Of a stretch of DNA of 64,000 nucleotides, positions 58,200-64,000 are shown piece by piece. The position numbers and the translations under genes were made by a program. Source of the DNA: Cycas panzhihuaensis (Eukaryota > Cycadophyta). Where the stretch lies: contig CM041465.1 of the NCBI GenBank assembly GCA_023213395.1, positions 144,219,741-144,283,740 on the forward strand, read 5' to 3'. The notes below the pieces were generated by a model. That model did not search any database. It was not told the origin of the DNA and worked only from the letters and a program-made list of their open reading frames with translations. Positions within the stretch are counted from its first letter, which is position 1. Every line of letters begins with the position of its first letter.

Positions 58200-59640
58200 T
58201 CGGAGATGATTTGTTTAGCCCTAATTGGAAGGAAGCCTAAAGTGGACGAAAAACATAAGGAAATCTTAACAGAGGTTAGTATACCAGTTGTGGACAGCCC
58301 GAAGGACCTAGGTGACAGTGATAAGAAGGCGGAGGAAGGTCCCTCGGCATATTGGGAAAACAAGCTAACGAGGCAGCTATTTGAAGATTCGATGTAAAAG
58401 GGTTACGATCAATCTTACATTACAGAACACCATTGACAATACAAGTTCCGTGTAGTGGAACCGATACGTATAAAAACTCCGTTCAAAAATCCGTTGTTTG
58501 GAGAGGATACGGCAGCAGTAGTCACTCCCAGTACATCCCCAAAGGACGGAGGAGGGGAAAGATCACCATCAGGGGAGGAACGGTTGCAATCTCCCAAGAT
58601 GGACGACCATAGAGATTTCGGAAATTAATCTTCAATGATACTTGACGCAGAGCATGTGTATTTGTTTGTAATCTCATTGATGTTAGAAAAATAACTGACG
58701 AAGATGAGATTAAAGCACGCTCATTGTACATTGAGAGGTGTACCCTTGGCTTGGTATAAGGAAACGAACAAAAATGAGCCATGGGCAAAGATGAAGAAAG
58801 CGTTCAAAGAGAGATTCCAAAAGTTTCGCAAAGAATGAAGCTGTGGAAATCGCATTGCGAGAAATCAGGCAGAGGCCGGGGGAATCCGTCCTAACTTACA
58901 TTAGTAGAATGAAGATTATTGCGGCAAGTATGATCAATGAGACAATTACGGATCATAACATGAAGAATTACTTCGTCAGAGGGCTAAATGAGAAGTTGCG
59001 AGCCATGATGCATGCTCATCCGCTGAAATCATTCAAGAATGCTCAGGAGTTGGCATTGGATTTCGAGATGGAAATGGATGCTCAGGCAGGGGGACAAGAT
59101 TCCTTGCTGCTAAGATTGCAAGATGAGATTAGAGAGCTGAGACAGAATTAGCACAATCGACCCTTCTGCCAGGTTGGAGTAGCAGAAGAGGAGTCTGAAT
59201 TAGAGGCACTGAGGAAAGAAGTAGCCCGATTGAAAATCAGAAATAATCGGGAAGAAGAAGAGACACCAAAGAAGAAAGAGCACACTGGAAGGGTGACCAA
59301 GTGGTGCCATATTTGTGAAGAAAACTCACATACCACTCGGGAATGTGATTTGAACTTAAAAAACAACGCGACGCACCAGCAGGAGAAGTGGTGCCACATA
59401 TGTGAGGTTGATACCCACACAACTAGGGATTGTTTCTACAATTCCAAAGGAAAATCATTCAGAGGTCGAGGTCGGGAAGAGGCAACCCACCTCGCAATGT
59501 GTATACAACGAGGGGTGCAGAGCCCTCAAGAAAGAAACAAATGGGAAGATGCCTCATTTGCCTCTGATTCGCCTTTGGAAGTCCGAATGCCCGATGAAGC
59601 TAGAATACGAACAAAACCGTTCAGAGGTGGTAAATCGTGG
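58200..59640 (+). pseudogene. Gypsy-2 gag with two zinc knuckles
   Basis: An acidic N-terminal region (58206-58397) precedes capsid sequence: CTLRGVPLAWYKETNK, KAFKERFQKF. A one-base frame change near 58830 follows, then EIALREIRQRPGESVLTYIS, MKIIAASMINETI, FVRGLNEKLRAMMHAHPLKS. Two CCHC-like knuckles sit at about 59305-59440 (KWCHICEENSHTTREC and KWCHICEVDTHTTRDC). It is the better preserved relative of the Gypsy-1 gag and defines the family pattern. Confidence 0.9.
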
Positions 59641-59748
59641 CCCAAGTGACCACAAAATGTAAGATTGCAAGGGTAAAGCCAAAGCAACGAACTTAATGAC
59701 GATCGTCTTAAACGAAAATGTGAAATTGCGTAATAAACAGAAGAGAAA

Positions 59749-60464
59749 GTGGATGAAGAATATCCACACCCCCCAACTGAATTGGATCGATACAAAAAAG
59801 CAAAACAAGTGTTAGACGGTTTAATCCAGGAGGAAAATATACTACCAATGGGTAAGCCAGAAACAAAAAATGTTTACGTTCGGAAAAACAAACAAAAAGA
59901 GCCAGCGAAACTACTAGAAGATCTTACAACAAAACCCCAAATGGTGCAAATGGAAGAGTTGTTTAAAGGATTACCAGCAGAAGATATTCCCAGAATGTTG
60001 TTATTGATGGAGAATCTAGTGAAGCAGTTGCAGTTAACTATTCCTCTGTCTCAAGTTATTGATTGGATTAAAGGAGGAGTGCTACAAAAAGGAATTACCA
60101 AGAGTTGGAAGCAAATCATGCCATCATTCGACATGGATCCGATGGTAACCATGTCAGTTTTGGGAGAAAAGTTTCCGAGAGTGATCGTTGATGGGGGAGC
60201 AGCTGTGAATGTACTGCCCACCTCGACATGGCGAAAGTTGGGGAGTCCAAAGTTGGAAGCGGCAACCTATTCGTTAAAACTAGCCAATGAATTGTTGGTG
60301 CGACCCGTGGGGAAACTAGCCAACATCAAGGTGGATGTGGCAGGAATTGTTGTAAAGATCGATTTTACGATTGTGGAAACGGAGAAAGGTGCAACTCCCT
60401 ATCCACTTTATTGGGAGACCATGGCTATACAAAACCCAATGTCTCCAAAGTTGAAGACGTAACC
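59749..60464 (+). pseudogene. Gypsy-2 protease
   Basis: An open frame of 237 codons. After a basic and acidic lead-in it reads SVLGEKFPRVIVDGGAAVNV, LPTSTWRKLG, SLKLANELLVRPVGKL and the IVVKIDFTIVE flap-side strand. DGG is the catalytic motif of this aspartic protease type. At about 60408 one base is missing in a T run (PYPLYWE where Gypsy-1 reads PYPILLG), throwing the frame into the next ORF. Otherwise intact. Confidence 0.9.
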
Positions 60465-60900
60465 TTCACCTTATCAGATGAAGGAAATAAAGTAGTATTA
60501 CCAATGTTGGGGAAGAACTCCATTGAGGTGATACCTGACAATGGATCAAGTACAACCATTGTAAGGGAAGCAACAACTTCTTCATGTGACAAAGAAAACC
60601 TCTATCATACTGCGGAGAAGCCTACAACATCGACCCATTACCAGAAAGAAGAATCGACCTATTTTGGAGAAATTTACAATTCTTCAGATGATGAAAACGA
60701 GATGAGATTTGTGGACTATTGGCTACGGGACGATTCTGAAGTCAACCCCTCATCCTATAGATGTAACCTACTTTCTTGGAATGTGACCAAAACAGTTGCC
60801 ACTCCAGAAGATAGAAATCATGGAGAATATGTTGGAAATTATGTAAAGCCCTTTTATGGAAAACCACTAGGTGGAATTTCCCATTTGAGACATTGTAGAG
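60465..60900 (+). pseudogene. Gypsy-2 post-protease linker
   Basis: Continues from the protease in the shifted frame (VSKVEDVTFTLSDEGNKVVL), then a serine, threonine and acid-rich stretch of about 120 codons with no known domain. Gypsy-1 has a similar linker at the same place. It ends where RT and integrase should follow but are deleted. Confidence 0.75.
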
Positions 60901-60904
60901 AACG

Positions 60905-61260
60905 TTGGTTAGAGAAGACCAATTAAGGAATCATAAGAAGAAATCGACAAAGCATACCACACCAAGGAAAAGGCGGAAAAGGACAAGGCACGACCGCCAC
61001 GACAAGACATCATATTTCAAGAAGGGTGATCGAGTATGGCGATTCGACAACAAATCCCAAACGACCCAAGGAGAATGGAAGATGCATTGGAAAGGCCCAT
61101 ACAGATTGAGAAAGTGTACCATAATGGCACTATCGAGTTGAAAAAACTCTCGTGCCGCTTATTGCCCGAAATGGTCAAGGGTAGTAAACAAACCCTATAT
61201 CAACTAGGATGGAGCAACTTACCAAAGGATCAACTGGTTGTATCATATCAGACAGCATGA
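60905..61260 (+). pseudogene. Gypsy-2 integrase C-terminal tail
   Basis: A basic stretch is followed by FKKGDRVWRFDNKS, GEWKMHWKGPYRLRK and then, after a frame change, YHNGTIELKKLS. The KGPYRL core is the GPY/F module at the end of gypsy integrases, thought to aid DNA binding. The catalytic core that should precede it is missing, so this is a relic of a deletion. Confidence 0.88.
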
Positions 61261-61591
61261 AGTTGAGGCAAAATCGAATTGCCTTGATACCGAACGTGAT
61301 TCGCCTTCGGTATGTAACATAAAATGCAAAAAAAATTAAAAATGAAAAACCACCGTAACTCATATCATAAGCAATATGGTGAAGCATGGAGGAAAGATAT
61401 ACCATCATACGGAAAATCAAGGGAGAGTCAAACAAAACAAAGCACCAATCGATGAGGATTTATTAACCAAGAATGGCGACCAAGGAGGCGGAGGCGGGCA
61501 GCGAGCAACTTTAACAGAGAGAGGGAGGAATACCCCAAATTTTGAATTTTTGAGCAAGGATGCTCAACCCAATCATGTTGACCCGGATAGA

Positions 61592-62401
61592 TGTTGGCGT
61601 TAAAATTGACTCAATGGTCAGATTGACCAAAGGGAGGCAAGCACGGACCACGCGAGGTACGCACGAGGCGAACAAATGAAAAACCAAAGCGTGCACGTAT
61701 GATGTGCACGTACGCAACGGCACGCACTACGACACGCATCAGAAGGCGGCGGCACGCACGACAAGACGACGGGACCAAGGAAGCCCGAAGTCGCGGGGCG
61801 ACGCACGGACCTAATGAAGACATTAGTTAAAGTGCATAACTAATGATTAAAGTGAAAGGGTACCTTGGTGACAAAAGGTATGGTTATGACTTTAGGGTCA
61901 TAACCTTTCATCCAAAAGGCATCAAAGGGACATATTTAATGGTGCTTTGAGGACCATTCCAATGTGAGAGCCGAGTTATTCATTCCTATGTCATGTGCTC
62001 GAGGGTGAGAGCCGAGATCAAGGGTACGCAAAGTGCGTGATGACAGATGTGATGATTGATATTTTGAGCATGAGTGCATGATAAGTACCATCCGGTACGC
62101 AACATATATCGATGTCACTGAATGCTCAGAATGCTCAGAACATTCCACTTCGTAAATAAACTGCTGAATTAATAAAAGAAGAGTTATGTGGAAATTGGTG
62201 CATTCTTGATGTGTGTAGATGATGTGTCAAGTATGTATTGAATTGCATCATTGCATGTACCATTCTGTGAATTATATATGGAATTATATGTGGAATATAT
62301 GTGTATAACCATGTTGACAGTGTGCTAAAACTAGACTATAGCGCTGTGTAACCTTGACAAGTGCACTGATTCCACAAGGGAGTGGAATCTATAAGTCAAC
62401 A
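61592..62401 (+). repeat. Gypsy-2 3' LTR
   Basis: TGTTGGCGTTAAAATTG to AAGTCAACA. The tract just before it (GGATAGA) is a weak polypurine signal; a better purine run, AGAGAGAGGGAGGA, lies about 65 bases upstream. Confidence 0.95.
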
Positions 62402-62406
62402 GCTAC
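62402..62406. repeat. Gypsy-2 target-site duplication, right copy
   Basis: GCTAC, matching 56993-56997. Joining at this site restores the Copia-B2 RT frame. Confidence 0.95.
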
Positions 62407-62950
62407 ACAATGCAAGTGGCCATTATATCAGATGGATGTCAGAAGTGCCTTTCTTAACGACGATTTGACTGAGGAGGTCTACCTGGAACAACCTCCTGGA
62501 TATATTTCTGTCGGCAATGAACATCTTGTCTATCGCCTTAAAAAGGCCTTGTATGGTCTAAAATAGGCGCCATGTGCTTGGTGTTCAAAGATCGATGACT
62601 ACTTTTTGTAGCACAATTTTCATCGATCCACATCAGATTCGAACCTGTATATCAAGGTTCAAAACTAGCACATCACTCTAGTTGTTCTTTATGTTGATGA
62701 TTTAATTATCACAGGCAATTATGTAAATCTGATTGAGTGTCTCCAAAGGGATTTGAAAAGAAGTTTTGAGATAGAGAGATCTCAGACTTTTTCACTATTT
62801 CCTTGGCATGGAAGTGTGGCAGCAGCCAGGTCACATTTTCCTTTCTCAAGTCAAGTATACATGGAACATTTTGCAGCGATTCAGAATGGAAGACTGCAAA
62901 CCTTCACCAACACCCATGGAGACAGGTACAAAATTATCGATGAATGAAGA
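62407..62950 (+). pseudogene. Copia-B2 reverse transcriptase, second part
   Basis: Resumes with KWPLYQMDVRSAFLNDDL, EVYLEQPPGYIS, VYRLKKALYGLK, a TAG, and the catalytic VLYVDDLIITG box at about 62690, intact. Downstream a frame change near 62790 degrades the thumb region. Confidence 0.92.
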
Positions 62951-63238
62951 ATTCCACCAACTAGTGGGTAGTCTCATCTACTTGACTAACACTAGACCTG
63001 ACATTTCATATGAATATGTTATGATCAACCCCAATCAAGGAATGCAAAGGTACTTTGGAGTATGGTCTTATGAGAACTTCAGAAGGTTTCTTAGATTCGA
63101 TGCCAAGATAAATGTACCTCATGTTATTGTTTCAACCTTGTAGAATACAAAGCATGTGAGGCTATTTGGCTCAGACGGATTCTTGAAGAGCTTGGACTTG
63201 AGCAAACACTACGCACCAAAATGGTAGTATCAAGATTG

Positions 63239-63483
63239 CCAAATTGAAAGACGAAATGGAGCAGATACAGGTGCCAGAATCTATTGAGAAGCTAGAGAGG
63301 ACATTGAAATATGAAGGACTATACACTTAGATTAAAGAAAAGATTTAATACGACACAAAAGATGATAGGGAGGAGTATTGCACTTCAACTCAACCTATCA
63401 TAACACACAAGTATGAAGGAGAATTCTTCCCAACACTTCACCTACAAGAGATACTTACAATAGCATAACCTTAGTCAAAATGC
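63239..63483 (-). repeat. Inverted fragment of the element's own LTR
   Basis: The plus strand reads CCAAATTGAAAGACGAAATG and onward, the reverse complement of the last about 235 bp of the Copia-B LTR plus the first three bases of the primer site. It lies between two copies of an RNase H segment. Confidence 0.9.
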
Positions 63484-63803
63484 TATTTGCGCAGCATGTG
63501 AGGCTATTTGGCTTAGACAGATTCTTGAATAGCTTGGGCTTGAGCAAACACTCCCAACACCATTGTATTGTGACAATCAGAGTGTTATCAAGATTGCCAA
63601 GAATCAGGTATTTCATGCACGCACCAAGCATATTGAGGTCTATCACCATTTTATTAGAGAGCATGTGCAGCATGGTGAAATCAACCTCGTTTACAAGCTG
63701 ACCAATCATCAACTAGCCAACATCTTAGCCAAGCCACTTGGGAAAGGGAAGTTCGAGCATTTCAGAAGCGGCCTCGACATTCGACTTTATGCTGTATCCA
63801 TTC

Positions 63804-63811
63804 AGGGGGAG
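63804..63811 (+). other. Copia-B2 polypurine tract
   Basis: AGGGGGAG directly before the 3' LTR. Confidence 0.9.
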
Positions 63812-64000
63812 TGTTAGAACCTTCATTCCTAAGCATTAAGTCTTGACCTTGTGTATTAGTACTTTTGTCACTTTAGGCCCCTTAACCTAAAGTGTTCATT
63901 TGTTTGATTATAAAATTGTCTTTTGTCTTGTAGTGACTTTTCTCACATGTGCTTGTGAGAAGTCAACTTTTGTGGGCTCTATTTTTATCCTTGGAGATAG
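63812..64000 (+). repeat. Copia-B2 3' LTR, partial
   Basis: TGTTAGAACCTTCATT onward, the first 189 bp; runs off the window. Confidence 0.95.

Larger units (their letters stand above)
56998..62401 (+). mobile_element. Gypsy-2: internally deleted Ty3/gypsy element
   Basis: LTRs of 817 and 810 bp, a GCTAC duplication and a primer site mark a complete insertion into the RT of Copia-B2. Between them lie gag, protease, a linker and then, directly, the C-terminal tail of integrase. RT, RNase H and the integrase core are absent. Comparison with Gypsy-1 shows where the missing part should be (between about 60890 and 60905). The element is therefore non-autonomous yet young: outside one GC-rich patch its LTRs are nearly identical. 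Confidence 0.93.
62951..63817 (+). pseudogene. Copia-B2 RNase H, rearranged
   Basis: Begins QLVGSLIYLTNTRPDISY, after which about 130 bases do not follow the family. A block encoding ACEAIWLRRILEELGLEQ (63152-63240) is then followed by an inverted LTR fragment (63239-63483). The block is repeated (63494-63603), and the true C-terminus follows: YCDNQSVIKIAKNQVFHART, KHIEVYHHFIREHV, LANILAKPLGKGKFEHF. RNase H would remove RNA from the cDNA hybrid; this copy cannot. Confidence 0.88.
51720..64000 (+). mobile_element. Copia-B2: Ty1/copia element, split by Gypsy-2, runs off the window
   Basis: 5' LTR, initiator-tRNA primer site, long leader, gag, protease, integrase, RT (split by Gypsy-2), RNase H, purine tract and the first 189 bp of the 3' LTR. 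It is inserted in Gypsy-1 integrase. The left flank CAAGT (51715-51719) should recur just after the 3' LTR outside the window. It is a relative of Copia-B1 in the opposite orientation. Defects include a 260-bp deletion at the gag start, a lost knuckle cysteine, several stops and an inverted LTR fragment in RNase H. Confidence 0.93.

Overview
The window looks like nuclear DNA of a seed plant with a large, repeat-swollen genome. This is an inference. It rests on plant-type Ty1/copia and Ty3/gypsy elements, an L1-type LINE with a C-terminal RNase H, AT-rich spacers, and a small conserved gene (TIM10) whose short exons are separated by 9.5 kb and then by at least 29 kb. A gymnosperm or another giant plant genome fits, but the sequence alone does not fix the species. 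No rRNA, tRNA, CRISPR or bacterial feature was seen.

Layout. 1-5.7 kb: decayed copia element (Copia-A, + strand). 5.7-15.4 kb: AT-rich spacer with one antisense gypsy gag relic near 9.4-9.7 kb. 15.4-22.0 kb: a fimbrin (plastin) pseudogene on the - strand, split by two insertions. One is a 5'-truncated LINE (15420-18251) with a 13-bp target-site duplication. The other is a 3.2-kb LTR retrotransposon (LTR-D, 18631-21853) with a 5-bp duplication. When the two insertions are read out, fimbrin homology continues in one frame across both sites. 22-24.4 kb: AT-rich spacer. 24.4-34.65 kb: start of a TIM10 gene (+ strand), giving the first 32 complete codons plus 2 nt of the next. Intron 1 holds a truncated copia (Copia-B1, - strand).

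34.65-64 kb: probably TIM10 intron 2, since no later TIM10 exon was found. It contains a tandem duplication, an antisense gypsy RT relic, and a nested stack of elements. Gypsy-1 starts at 40063. Its 5' LTR is split by LTR-X (40279-44436). Its integrase is split by Copia-B2 (51720 to beyond 64000). Copia-B2's reverse transcriptase is split by Gypsy-2 (56998-62401), a deleted relative of Gypsy-1. LTR pairs, primer binding sites and target-site duplications support the order of insertion.

The only candidate working gene is TIM10, an intermembrane-space chaperone for import of mitochondrial carrier proteins. Everything else recognisable is retroelement or pseudogene. The most interesting parts are the fimbrin pseudogene with its two datable insertions, the TIM10 locus with its giant introns, the retroelement stack, and two odd structures inside elements: a hairpin-unit array in LTR-X and an inverted self-LTR fragment in Copia-B2.
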